DNA of 64,000 nucleotides, taken from positions 2,415,856 to 2,479,855 of the forward strand of contig CAVWNF010000003.1 in the NCBI GenBank assembly GCA_963756365.1, in the 5' to 3' direction. The notes under the pieces are model-generated. The model was not told the origin of the DNA, made no database searches, and was given only the letters and a program-made list of their open reading frames with translations. The translations under genes were made by a program, and so were the position numbers. Of this stretch, positions 45,082 through 55,111 are shown piece by piece. The DNA comes from WHTI01 sp963756365 (lineage in GTDB: Bacteria; Actinomycetota; CADDZG01; WHSQ01). The stretch's first letter is position 1; each line of letters opens with the position of its first letter.

Positions 45082-46928
45082 GAGCCGCTTATCCCTTGCA
45101 GGACCTCGAGCGCCTGGTTGACCGCGTGCGTGCGGGGACCGGCCTTGGCCTCCAGCGGTTCCAGCAACGCCACTGCCTCATCGGTCCGTCCGAGCTCGAG
45201 AAGGATCGTCGCCTGTGTCGGCCACGAGCGTCGGGTTGAGAGGGTCGAGTTCGCGGCGCGATCGAGCCAGTCGAGGGCTTCGTCCTCGCGTCCGATCTTG
45301 GCGAGAGCCTTCGCGTACGTGCTCATCCCGCGGATGTGCGGGACGTCGTCGAGATACGCGAACGCGGCGTCGAGTTCGTTCTCGATCTCCTCGGACGGGG
45401 CGACCTCGGCGAGGTGACCCAGCAGCGTGCCTTGGAGGAACCGCACCTCGTATAGCCCGAGGAGGTCAACCGAGCGAGCGAGTTCGGTGCGGGCCTCATC
45501 GAAGTTGCCTGCGCTGGATGCCGTCGCTCCCCGGCTCAGAGCGAGGTCGCCTTGCATGAACCTGAACCCAAAGACGAGTCCCGCGATCGTCGGCACTGCT
45601 GCGGCCACGATAGCGAGGGTCGCCGCCCCGGCAGGGATCGCTGCGCCCCGTCGACGCGCTCGCTTGTTGCGCTTCGGTGGTTTGACTACCCGTTCGCTCG
45701 GCTGAAAGTCAGTCCCGATCGCGAGCCCGGCGAGGGCAACCCACAGTCCGCTCCTCAAACCGAGTTCGTCGATGCTCACGAGGGCCTGAGATGAGTACGC
45801 GACCGCCGCCGCGAAGAACGCGATAGCGATCGGATCGCCCTTCCCCCTATAGACGGCCATCCCGGTTCGGACGATCCACGCGAGGAGAAGGACGAACCCC
45901 GCGCCGCCCAAGAGTCCGGCACTCGTCAGGTACCAGATGAGCACCGAGTGGGGATCGTCGGCGAAGTCGTCGCCGCGTCGGAGAGCGTCCGACTCCGGGC
46001 GATGCTGGATGCCCTCGATCGCGAACGCACCAGGCCCCCGTCCGACGAGCGGAGCGTCGACCGCCATGTTGAGGCCGGCCTGCCACCACTCGCCGCGGAT
46101 CTCGACCGCCTGTTCGTCGGGGATCGGTACCCCGACGTCCACGATGGTTGCGACCACCATGCCGACCGACCCGAGGATCATCAGGCCCGCGAGGACGAGC
46201 CCGGCGACCTTCTCTTTCCCCGAGCGGCCGTAGCGCCACGCGAGAACGACCGCCGCGCCACCCGCGGCCGCGACCCACCCGCCGACCGTCCCGACGACGA
46301 CGATCCCGCCGACAGTGATCAGGGTGGTCGCGATCCACACCCCTCGGTTCTCTTCCTGCGTGGTGAGGAGATACAGAGAGGGGGCGAGCGTCATAGCGAG
46401 ATAGCCACCCACGAAGTTCGGATTCCCGAGGGTCGAGCCGGAGGCGTACTTGGCCCAGTCGATCGGATCGATTCCCATCTTCTGCATCAGCGCGTAGATA
46501 GCGACCCCGGTCCCGACGTAGACGAACATGCGCGCCAATCTCCACGGATCACCCCGGAACGTCTCGAGGATCAGCACCCCGGCGACGATGAACAACAGAT
46601 ACGAGAACAGGCCCTGGTGCCGTCCGAGTTCCCCGATGAACGTGAGCCCCTTGTAGGGCGAGGCCAGCCAACCGATCGTCAGCGGCAGTGCGACCGCCCC
46701 TGCCGGGATAGCGAGCCGACGCATCAGCCCCAGGTCCCGGGCCCCCAGGACGTACTCGGCGGCGCGCACCCCCGCCGCGGCCGAGACCGCGATCACGAGC
46801 AGGACGAACTTGGGAGAGGAGAACGCCTCGTAGGTCGAGGTCAGGAACAGCAGCGGCACGCCGGCGATGACCCCGTAGAGGAGCCAGCGGCGTGCGGTCA
46901 CGAGATAGGGCGGTGGCGCGGTGGGCAT
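45078..46928 (-). CDS. O-antigen ligase-like multi-pass membrane protein with C-terminal TPRs
   Basis: 616 aa from the ATG at 46928. About 11-12 membrane helices (WLLYGVIAGVPLLFLTST, LFSYLLFIVAGVLIL, VVGTVGGWVAAAGGAAVVLA) with the Wzy_C/O-antigen ligase region around GEWWQAGLNMAVDAPLVGRG then FADDPHSVLIWYLTSAG (conserved Gly/His-containing loop). From ~470 a soluble part with TPR-like helices (NFDEARTELARSVDLLGLYE, YAKALAKIGREDEALDWL, LLELGRTDEAVALL). Such proteins join or polymerise lipid-linked glycans outside the membrane. It closes the island and diverges from the CRTAC1-like gene across a 103-bp promoter region. Confidence 0.82.
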   Translation of the reverse strand: MPTAPPPYLVTARRWLLYGVIAGVPLLFLTSTYEAFSSPKFVLLVIAVSAAAGVRAAEYVLGARDLGLMRRLAIPAGAVALPLTIGWLASPYKGLTFIGELGRHQGLFSYLLFIVAGVLILETFRGDPWRLARMFVYVGTGVAIYALMQKMGIDPIDWAKYASGSTLGNPNFVGGYLAMTLAPSLYLLTTQEENRGVWIATTLITVGGIVVVGTVGGWVAAAGGAAVVLAWRYGRSGKEKVAGLVLAGLMILGSVGMVVATIVDVGVPIPDEQAVEIRGEWWQAGLNMAVDAPLVGRGPGAFAIEGIQHRPESDALRRGDDFADDPHSVLIWYLTSAGLLGGAGFVLLLAWIVRTGMAVYRGKGDPIAIAFFAAAVAYSSQALVSIDELGLRSGLWVALAGLAIGTDFQPSERVVKPPKRNKRARRRGAAIPAGAATLAIVAAAVPTIAGLVFGFRFMQGDLALSRGATASSAGNFDEARTELARSVDLLGLYEVRFLQGTLLGHLAEVAPSEEIENELDAAFAYLDDVPHIRGMSTYAKALAKIGREDEALDWLDRAANSTLSTRRSWPTQATILLELGRTDEAVALLEPLEAKAGPRTHAVNQALEVLQGISGS

Positions 46929-47031
46929 CGGAGGTCCTATGTCGACGGGTGGGGGCGCAAGAACGATAAACCGCCCTCGGTCCGTGGGTAGGCCCTTGTT
47001 ACTAGCGTGGCGCTGCGAGTAGTTTGCGGCG

Positions 47032-48897
47032 ATGCAGCGGGCGTCAGTTTCTCTGTTAGCGGTTCTCGTCGTGGCCTTCGGTCTCGTCGGCCCAAGCGCG
47101 TCAGCGGAGGAGGGCCTGACCGTGAGTCTGACGGCTACGGGACCCACCACCTTCGCCCAAGGTGAGTACCTCGAGTTCGAGGCCGTTCTCACGAACACCA
47201 CCTCGGACGCCATTCTTCGGACGGTTATGTACTCGGTGGGGCCAACCGATGGCTCGGCCCCCGTCACATTCGCTCGGCATTACCGCAACATCCCCCCGAA
47301 CGCATCCATAACGATCCCGATGCGGGTGGCCCCGTCGAAGTGGTTAGAGGCGATCGGCCCCTTTGAGGTAACTCTCCCGAACCAACCGGAGACCCCTCCC
47401 CTGGTCTTCGAGCTGCTGGCGCCGCACCACGTCCTTCCCTCCTTCGAGGAAGTGAGTGTCGCATCGGGGATGGAGCCGACAGAGCGCGTGCAGCGACCTC
47501 ATGCGGTCGGTGGTCGCGCGGGGCCGCATGGGGAGACGTGGACAAGGACGGGGACCTCGATCTCTTGGTCCCGATGGTCGAGGCTCTCACACAGTTGTGG
47601 ATCAACCACGGCGGGACCTTCGTCAACGAGGCCGCAGCCAGGGGCATGCCTTCTACGATCGTCGCCGGTCTCGGGGCAACCTTCGCCGATCACGATAATG
47701 ACGGTGACCCCGACGCCTACATCGTTGTCGACGGCGAGCAACATCCTGCTCGAGAACGACGGGACGGGGCATTTCGAGGACGTGACAGCCGCCGCCGGGC
47801 TAGCCGCCCCGGGGGCATCGCAGGGCGCGTCGTGGGGTGACTACGACAACGACGGTCGCCTCGACCTTTACGTCGCCAACCACGCGAACTGCAGCAGTGT
47901 CTCGACGACTGACTATCTCTTCCACAATGAGGGTGATGGCTCGTTCAGCGACCAGACCGCGCTCCTTTCCAAGGAGTCGAAGCTGGACGGCGCAGGGTTC
48001 GCTGCCGGCTGGTTCGATTACAACGAAGACGGTCGCATCGATCTCTACCTCGCCAATGATTTCTATGGTCGCAACCCTGCACCCAACGTCATGTGGGAGA
48101 ACCGGGGGCCGGGCAAGCAGGGCCACAGGTTCAAGGATGTCTCGCAGGCGACCGGGACCGGGATCAGCATCAACTCTATGGGCATCGGGATATCGGATTA
48201 CGACCACGACATGGACTTCGATTTCGCGCTGTCGAACATCTACGAGCCCGTGCTGATGAAGAACGACGGTGCCGGTCGGTTCGACGACGCGGCCCCGGAG
48301 GCGCGCGTCGACACCCGGCTACAGAACGCGACCATCAGGGCCATCACCTGGGGCGTGTTCTTCGCCGACCTCAACAACGACGCGTGGGATGACCTCTACT
48401 TCCCGGCAGGCCGCATCGGCGGAGACACCTATCAGCCCAACCAACTGTTCGTTAACAATCACGACGGCACGTTCCTCGAGGGCAGCGCACCGAGCGGCGC
48501 AGACATCGACTGGACCAGCAAGGGAGCAGCGATCGCCGACTACGACCAGGACGGCAGCGTGGACATGTTCCTCGCCAACGCGGACGGACCGAACTCGCTG
48601 TTCCGCAACTCGACGGACAACGCCGGACATTGGCTCAAGGTGGACACGATCGGCCGCACCAGCAACCGCGACGGTTGCGGGACGCGGCTGATCATCAAGG
48701 CCGGGGCGACGAAGCAACTGAAGCAGGTGGACTGCGGCGGCATCAGCCTCGCGTCGTGGAGCGATCCGACAGTGCACTTCGGCCTCGGCAAGTCCAAGAG
48801 GGTGAAGAAACTCGTGCTGCTGTGGCCATCGGGCAAGCGGCAGGTTCTCAGGGACTTCAAGGCGGACAGGTTGATCAAGGTGAGGGAGAAGAAGTAA
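47032..48897 (+). CDS. secreted CRTAC1-like FG-GAP/UnbV repeat protein, frame-disrupted
   Basis: Signal peptide SLLAVLVVAFGLVGPSASAE. A beta-sandwich-like N-domain precedes FG-GAP/VCBS calcium-binding blades: DKDGDLDLLVP, WGDYDNDGRLDLYVANHA, WFDYNEDGRIDLYLANDF, SDYDHDMDFDFALSN, LNNDAWDDLYFPAG and YDQDGSVDMFLANADG. An ASPIC/UnbV module ends the chain (RDGCGTRLIIKAG, VHFGLGKSKRVKKLVLLWPS). A beta-propeller of this type binds calcium and mediates extracellular contacts; no catalysis is expected. The frame changes near 47510 and 47730, with ~621 aa overall. It starts opposite the O-antigen ligase gene. Confidence 0.8.
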   Translation: MQRASVSLLAVLVVAFGLVGPSASAEEGLTVSLTATGPTTFAQGEYLEFEAVLTNTTSDAILRTVMYSVGPTDGSAPVTFARHYRNIPPNASITIPMRVAPSKWLEAIGPFEVTLPNQPETPPLVFELLAPHHVLPSFEEVSVASGMEPTERVQRPHAVGGRAGPHGETWTRTGTSISWSRWSRLSHSCGSTTAGPSSTRPQPGACLLRSSPVSGQPSPITIMTVTPTPTSLSTASNILLENDGTGHFEDVTAAAGLAAPGASQGASWGDYDNDGRLDLYVANHANCSSVSTTDYLFHNEGDGSFSDQTALLSKESKLDGAGFAAGWFDYNEDGRIDLYLANDFYGRNPAPNVMWENRGPGKQGHRFKDVSQATGTGISINSMGIGISDYDHDMDFDFALSNIYEPVLMKNDGAGRFDDAAPEARVDTRLQNATIRAITWGVFFADLNNDAWDDLYFPAGRIGGDTYQPNQLFVNNHDGTFLEGSAPSGADIDWTSKGAAIADYDQDGSVDMFLANADGPNSLFRNSTDNAGHWLKVDTIGRTSNRDGCGTRLIIKAGATKQLKQVDCGGISLASWSDPTVHFGLGKSKRVKKLVLLWPSGKRQVLRDFKADRLIKVREKK

Positions 48898-48899
48898 CC

Positions 48900-50430
48900 A
48901 TGCGTGGTTCCAGAGCGGTCGCCGCGATCGCACTTTCATTGTCGGTTGCGTTAGCAGGTCTCAATCCGGTCACCGGGGCGGCCGGGCAACCCTCGGCTCC
49001 CTCAGGTGCGGCCGCTGCGGATGCCCCGGCGTCGTGGACGCCGTGGGTGATGACCTCGGCCGATCAGTTCCGCCTCGGACCCCCGCCCAAGCGCTCTTCC
49101 CGTTCGACGAAGCGCGACCTGAAGCAACTCCGCCGCCTCCAGAAGAAGAGAACCCCGAAGATCGAGCGCCGGGTCGAGAACTGGAACTCGGGAGCGGTGG
49201 TTCTCCGCTGGACGGATACCGCGCTGGAACTCATCACGAAGTACAAGCAGCGGCCTCCCTTCGCCGCGCGACAGTTGGTCTTGCTCCACACCGCCCTCCA
49301 CGACGCCGTGATCGCGGCGTCCGATTCGAGGGCCGCCCATCAGAGGAAGGCTCCGTGGAAGGTTGACCGCCGCATCGACCCCCTCTTCAAGCCGAGCGGA
49401 ACCTCGTATCCCCCGCTGGAGGCGGCGATGGCTGGCGCGGCGGAGACCATGCTCACCTACCTGTTCCCACTGGAGGACCCGAAGACGTTCGACCGCCTCG
49501 CCGACAAGGCGCTCAAGACCAGGCTCTGGGCAGGGGTCAACTACAAGAGCGATCTGACTCGGGACGCGCGCTGGGCCGAGAGGTCGCGGCGTTGTTCATC
49601 GCACGTGGTGAGAGCGACGGTCACACGAACACGGTGGTCTCGAACCCGCGCCCCGCTGGCGAGGAGTATTGGGAGATGACGCCTCCCGGGAACGAAGAGA
49701 ACACCGGTGGACCGGTAGGCACGTGGCTCCCATGGGTGCTCGCAGATCCGTCGGAGGCACGCATCGGGTCGGCGATCGCCCCTCCGCCTATGTACGGTTC
49801 CGACTTCTTCATGGACGAGGTTTTCGAGGTCATCGACGGCCAGGCGAACCTCACCGAGGAGGAGCAGCAGATCGCCCAGTTCTGGGACGATGGGCCCGGC
49901 ACCTTCACGCCTCCCGGTCATTGGGTGTCGATCGGCACGGAGCTCATCCGGGACTACGGGGTAGCCAACGAGGATGCCGTTCAGATCCTGGCTCTTCTGA
50001 CCGCGACCCTCAACGACGCTGCCATAGCGTCGTTCGAGGCGAAGTACGAGTGGTGGAGCATCCGGCCGATCACCGTGATCAGGCGCCTGTGCGAAGACGC
50101 GACCAGGCTCTGTACGAAAGCCGAACTCGAGGCGGATCCGTCGCTCGCCACCTATCCGGACTGGTTCTCATATCTCTTGACCCCGCCGTTCCCCTCGTAT
50201 CCGGGCGGACACTCCACCTTCAGCGGGGCTCGGCGGGCCGCTTGCTCTCCCTGTACTTCCCCGACTCCGCCGACCTCCTCGACCTCGAGGCGGATCAGGC
50301 CGCCGTGTCACGTTTCTACGGGGGCATCCATTTCGTCAGCGACAACGACGCCGGGCTTGTCCTCGGCCGGTGGATCGCCGACAAGGCAGCAACCTTCCCC
50401 CAGGCGATCCCCTGGCCCTGGGGCCCATAA
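48900..50430 (+). CDS. secreted vanadium-dependent haloperoxidase-like (PAP2 superfamily) protein, two frameshifts
   Basis: ATG two bases after the CRTAC1-like stop. Signal peptide (VAAIALSLSVALAGLNPVTGAAG). Conserved segments: RWTDTALELITKYKQRPPFA, LLHTALHDAVIAASDS, EYWEMTPPGN, DWFSYLLTPPFPSYPGGHST (vanadate/phosphate-binding P-S-x-P-x-G-H) and SRFYGGIHFVSDNDAG with the catalytic-type His. It is either a vanadium haloperoxidase or an acid phosphatase of the same fold. Frame changes near 49580 and 50235. It is probably co-transcribed with the preceding gene. Confidence 0.8.
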
Positions 50431-50456
50431 AGTGCGAAAACGGTCGAAAGGGATGC

Positions 50457-50478
50457 TTGACACCCTATCCTGGGATAG
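50457..50478 (+). promoter_or_regulatory. candidate promoter element with palindrome in the 50431-50829 gap
   Basis: TTGACA (50457-50462) is followed by the perfect palindrome CTATCC-TG-GGATAG (50465-50478), where a -10/operator would lie. It is ~350 bp before the secreted protein at 50830, so a long leader would result. The rest of the 400-bp gap contains the two hairpins listed next and no convincing gene. Confidence 0.35.
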
Positions 50479-50611
50479 TTCCATCATCATCGTGAGACTC
50501 CGTCGGTCGAGGCACGTCCGCGGCCGGCTCGCCGCACGGTAGATCGAGATTCGACGATCGAGAGGTAGGGCAGCGAGATCGACCGCACGGCAGGGTCGCG
50601 AGGATTTCTCT

Positions 50612-50673
50612 TCCGCGGGAGGCAACTTTCCTGCGGACCGCCGTTGGTTGGTACGTAGGCGCTTTTTCGCCTA
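50612..50673 (+). promoter_or_regulatory. two leader hairpins upstream of the 50830 gene
   Basis: Stem 1: TCCGCGGGA (50612-50620) / TCCTGCGGA (50629-50637), 9 bp with one G-T. Stem 2: TAGGCG (50656-50661) / CGCCTA (50668-50673) with a CTTTTT loop. They could form a structured 5' leader or end the upstream transcript. No known riboswitch class is recognised. Confidence 0.35.
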
Positions 50674-50829
50674 TGCTTCGCTCGTTTGTAGGGCTGCCGG
50701 TAAGAGGGAGGGGACACAAAGGGCACCTGTTCGAAGGTCCATCTAGATGTTTGTTCGCAGTACGGCACGCTGGGAGCCGAAATCTCAGGGAACGGAATGG
50801 GAGTGTTTCATCTATTGGGAGGTGACTAG

Positions 50830-53294
50830 TTGCATAAGAAGCTACTGAGTATCGTATTCAGTCTTAGCTTGATCGTTGGACTGATGGCGGTAGGCGCCAC
50901 GACGGCCTCGGCAACACACGAGAGCCGTCGAGAGCGTCGCCAGCCTGATGCCCAACGACAACTTTACCGACAAGGATCAGTTGTCGGATCAGAACGACGG
51001 TCAGGATTCGACCGCACATCTGACGGCGATCGCTGACCCCGCCGCGGACCGGATGCTCTGGTACGTGTGTGAGGGTGGAGCGGTACCCGAGACCGTCGGC
51101 GGCGACTGTGCCTCGATCGGCTCCGACACCACCGGTGTCCAGCCAGACGTCGCTGACGATGGTGACCCAGACACGCTCGAGCAGCCTGCAGAGGCTTACG
51201 AGTTCAACTGGGACATCCCGTCCGCGTTCGACTCGGACATCACCGGTGACGAGTACGAGATCTGGGCGATCGCTTGCATCGGCGCCCCGAACGACACGAC
51301 CCCGGACATCAACGACTCGACGAACTGTCTGTCGGCCGTTGAGTCGAGCGTCGCACTCGACGACGCAGCGACCTCGTCGCGCGTCGGTGCGTTCGCTAAC
51401 CACACCGAGTTCTCTACCGGTGAGATCGCCCTGTTCTGCTCGGGCGGCGACGGCGGCGGGAGCCCGGAAGAGTGTGACGAGCTGGAAGAGGGCATCGTCC
51501 TTCGACCACGGCTCCGCGCTTCCGAACAACGATGTAACGATCGCGTTCACCACGAGCGACGACGTCACGCTGGCGTCTGCCTGCATCGATGACCTCGACA
51601 ACGACGACGAGCTCGAGGAGCGCGACGACTCGGCGCTCGAGCCCGAGGGTTGTGACGACTACGCCAACCGCAACGGTCCTGCTGGACGAGGACAACGACC
51701 TCGACCCGGACCCGGGCAAGGCGTGGATCGCGTTCTTCGATGACGGTTCCGTGCCCGACGGCGGTGACTTCGAGGTCGCCATCTTCGGTAACGGCCGCGA
51801 CAACTACGGCGACTGCGACACCACGCGGCCGCTGGCTTCGTCGGCACCACGCACCGGCGCGATCGTCGACGAGGGCGGCGCTCCGCTGCCCGGCATCAGC
51901 GGCGTCCGGCGTCGATGAGGCCGCAGGTGTCTGTGTGTTCGACGAGCACTACTCCGCCAACGACGAGATCGTCGAGGGTGGACTGACCGCTTCGTTCGAC
52001 GACGGACGTCGACTGACGCCGCTGACGACCCCGGTTGTGAAGAGGGCGAAGAGGTCGTCGACGAGAACACCAACTTCGTTGACGCGGACGGCGACGCTGA
52101 CTACGACGAGTCTCGAGGCTTGCCTCGTCGACCAGTTCGGCGAGCCGCTCGACACGGCACCATGAACTGGTTCCTCGAAGGTCCCGGCGACTTCGATGAC
52201 GACGGGGACTGCACTCCCGAGGACCTCGACGGTGACGACAACGACACCGACGAGGTCTGCATCGGCTGATTGGACGACGGACGTACTCCAGTGTCGACGA
52301 TCGGCCCCGAGTACGACGACAACGATGAGGTCGTTCCCGGCACCGTGACCATCACGGTCTGTGCCGACGACACCACCGACCCGGACGACCCGGACTTCGG
52401 CTGTGACGCCGATGACCCGACGGCCACGCTCACCAAGCACTTCGTCGGTGGACCGGTCGACGTCGAGGTCGTGTTCCAGACTCCTGGAGCGACCAACGCG
52501 GATTCGTGTGCCACTGGTGCAACGTTCAAGCTGAACGCCACTGGTGACCGCGACACGCTGGTCGTCTGCACCTACGACTTCTACGGCAACCTCGTTTCGC
52601 ACCGACATCGACGAGGTCATCGACGTCGAGACCGAGATCGACTTCTTCAACGGATGGCACCGAGGTCGGACCGACGTCGACTCCGCCGACCGAGACCGGT
52701 CCCGACGGAACCGCGACGGTCGAGATCGCTGCGCTTGAGGCAGGCTCGGCAACCCCGGCTTCGACCTCGGCAACGCCGACGCGGGTTGCTGCACCGACTC
52801 CGACGAGGTCACCAAGACCGTCGAGCAGGGCGTCGACCCGCAGCCTCAGTGCAACGACGGGGCCGACAACGACGGTGACGGGCTCATCGACTACCCGGCA
52901 GACCCGGGTTGCACCTCGATCGATGACAACACCGAGGCCGACGCCTCCGGTGAAACCCGCAAGCACGCTCGTAACGCGAAGCTGACGAAGTTCAAGCACG
53001 TTCAGCTGAGCAAGAACAAGACGTCGCTGAAGGTCAAGGGCAAGGTCACCACGCCCGACGGCTTCGACGCTTGCAAGCAGTTCGCACCGGTCAAGGTGCA
53101 GATCAAGGTCAACGGCAACTGGATCACCCGCAAGTCGCGCTTCACGAACAACAACGGCAAGTTCAGCGTCCTGATCAGGGATGTCGCCGAAGAGGTACCG
53201 TGTCGTGGCTCCTAAGTTCGAGATCGCACAGGGCGATGGTTCGGTGGATGTCTGCCAGAAGGCCAGCAGCCCGGCCAAGAAGCACACCCACTAG
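50830..53294 (+). CDS. acidic secreted repeat protein A (unknown function), frame-disrupted
   Basis: TTG start with GGGAGGTGA upstream. Signal peptide KKLLSIVFSLSLIVGLMAVG then ATTASATHES. Mature part: SLMPNDNFTDKDQLSDQND, Asp/Cys-rich segments, then the module GPEYDDNDEVVPGTVTITVC ... DFYGNLVS shared with gene B. It ends with CNDGADNDGDGLIDYPADPG, a calcium-loop-like motif, and a basic beta domain (KTSLKVKGKVTTPDGFDACK). The segment order resembles other actinobacterial exported proteins of unknown role. Many frame changes (near 50930, 51490, 51670, 51830, 51910, 52050, 52160, 52600, 52690, 52740 and 53195). A perfect terminator follows. Confidence 0.65.
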
Positions 53295-53329
53295 CACTAC
53301 CTCGCTGATCTAAGCGAGCGAGCAGTACA

Positions 53330-53360
53330 GGACCGGCCCCTTCGGGGGCCGGTCCTTTTT
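53330..53360 (+). terminator. intrinsic terminator after secreted gene A
   Basis: 11-bp perfect stem GGACCGGCCCC (53330-53340) / GGGGCCGGTCC (53345-53355), TTCG loop and TTTTT tail. A decayed copy of this region follows gene B (~54877-54930). Confidence 0.92.
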
Positions 53361-53452
53361 CTTGTGCCCTCCGAGCAACCTTGGGTCTCTTCAGGCGTTT
53401 ACGGAAGTAGGGTGCATTCCGGGCACTCGGTCCAGCCTGAGGGGGCAGACGC

Positions 53453-54877
53453 ATGTCTAGGAGATGGTTCTCGGTCCTTGGTGCTCTTCGGGCTGCTCAC
53501 CGCCGGGATCTGGGTTACCCCCAACGCTTCGGCAACGATGGACATGGCTGCGGTCGGCGATCTTGAGGCCTCGTTCATCTCCGACATCCCCCACTCGATC
53601 GCAGAGAGCCCCGGCTGCGAGGTGGGCGAAGAGGAGATCGGCGAGTGGTGGAACTTCGTCGATGAGACCGGACGGGCCGACTCAGACGTCATCGAAGCGT
53701 GCGTCACCGACGAGACCGGGGCGCCCTTCGATACCCAGTTCGTCAACTGGTTCATCGAGGAAGGCCCCGCGAGCTTCGTACCCGGCTGGGACTGCGAGCC
53801 TCAGGATCTTGACGGCGACGCTAACGGGACCGCAGAGGCCTGCATCGGGACGACCACCGGCGACGTTCGCGAGGCCGAGGTCGGTCCCGAGTACGACGCT
53901 GCCGGGATCGTCATACCGGGTATCGCCACCGTCACGGTCTGCGTCGACGAGACCGACGACCCAAACGACCCAAGGTTCGGCTGCCATGATGCGACCCATG
54001 TCGAGCGGCTCGGCAAGCACTTCTCCGGGGGTCCGGTTGACGTCGAAGTGGTGTTCTCGACCGCGGGGATGACGAGGGTGGAGGCGTGTAGGTCGGGCAC
54101 AACCTTCAGACTGAACGAAACCGGGGACCGCGACTTCTTGTACGCCTGCACGTTCGACTTCTACGGGAACCTCGTTTCCACCGAGGTGGACCAAGTCATC
54201 GGTTCCGACTCCGAGATCCACTACGTAGGCGACGACAAGATCGGCCCGGTGGAAGCCGTCCCGACTGAGACCGGCGCTGACGGAACGGCGACTCTCCTCT
54301 TCGCGGCCCTTGAGGTTGGAACGGCTTACCCGGGGTTCGACCTCGAGTCGGCCGATGGAAGCGCGTTCTAGCGATTCCGATTCCGTAACCAAGACCATCG
54401 AAGACGTTCCACGGGGGTCACCCCCAGTGCAACGACGGGATCGACAACGACCACGACGGGTTCACCGATTACCCGGCCGACTCGGCCTGTACCTCGGCTT
54501 GACGACAACTTCGGAGTCCAGACTCCCCTTCGGATTACAAGATCGAGCGCTCGGCGCAGCACAACGACTTTCGGTTTCAAGCACGTCGAACGGCGACAGG
54601 TGCGAGAGCCGCTCAGTGAAGGTCAAAGGGCAGGGTCACAACCGGCAGCACCCCGGGGTCGACGACTGTGCCGAGAACACCCCGGTGAGGTTGCAGATGA
54701 AGGCGTCGTCAATCACTGGGTAACTATGAAGTCGACATACACGGACGACCGCGGCCGGTTCAGCTTCACGGTCAAGGATGTCGCTGCGAAGTTACGTGTG
54801 GTTGCGCCTCGATTCGAGAACACCCAGCTGGTAACGACGACATCTACGTACTGCCAAAGCTAAAGGACACGCACTAG
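53453..54877 (+). CDS. acidic secreted protein B, paralogue of A, frame-disrupted
   Basis: ATG at 53453 (MSRRWFSVLG); after a shift near 53485 the signal continues LFGLLTAGIWVTPNASATMD. The central module (IATVTVCVDETDDPNDPRFG, FSGGPVDVEVVFSTAG, FRLNETGDRDFLYACTFDFY) aligns with gene A over ~120 residues. The tail CNDGIDNDHDGFTDYPADSA and a degraded KVKG/FSFTVKDVAAKLRVVAP domain also align. The part from 54370 on shifts frame at least four times, more than the front. Function unknown; an exported, possibly calcium-binding protein. Confidence 0.6.
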
Positions 54878-55111
54878 CACTACCTCGCTGATCAAGCGAA
54901 GAGTACGGACCGGCCATTGGGAGCCGATCTGTCTGTCGGAGCGAAGCAACCTTCCCGGATCCACGGCGTTCTAGGAGGTGGGGACGGACTCCGGCCCTGA
55001 TCGGCGGAATGCCTGGAATGCCTATAGACGGCGCTAGGTCATTCTGCTTAGGTTCTACGTGAATCTTTTCATCCAACCTCGGCGGGTCCCGGGGAAAAGT
55101 AGGGGGAAATC

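Noticed and set aside
45948..46991. 347-codon plus-strand open frame opposite the O-antigen ligase gene
   Set aside because: The opposite frame has membrane helices and ligase motifs. This one is a low-complexity charged shadow.
46929..47267. N-terminal extension of the O-antigen ligase frame across the divergent promoter
   Set aside because: The membrane domain starts at the ATG at 46928; the extension would run antisense through the CRTAC1 signal peptide.
48630..48899. Upstream extension of the haloperoxidase-like frame into the CRTAC1 gene
   Set aside because: A signal peptide begins exactly at the ATG at 48900, two bases after the previous stop; the extension is a shadow of the CRTAC1 frame.
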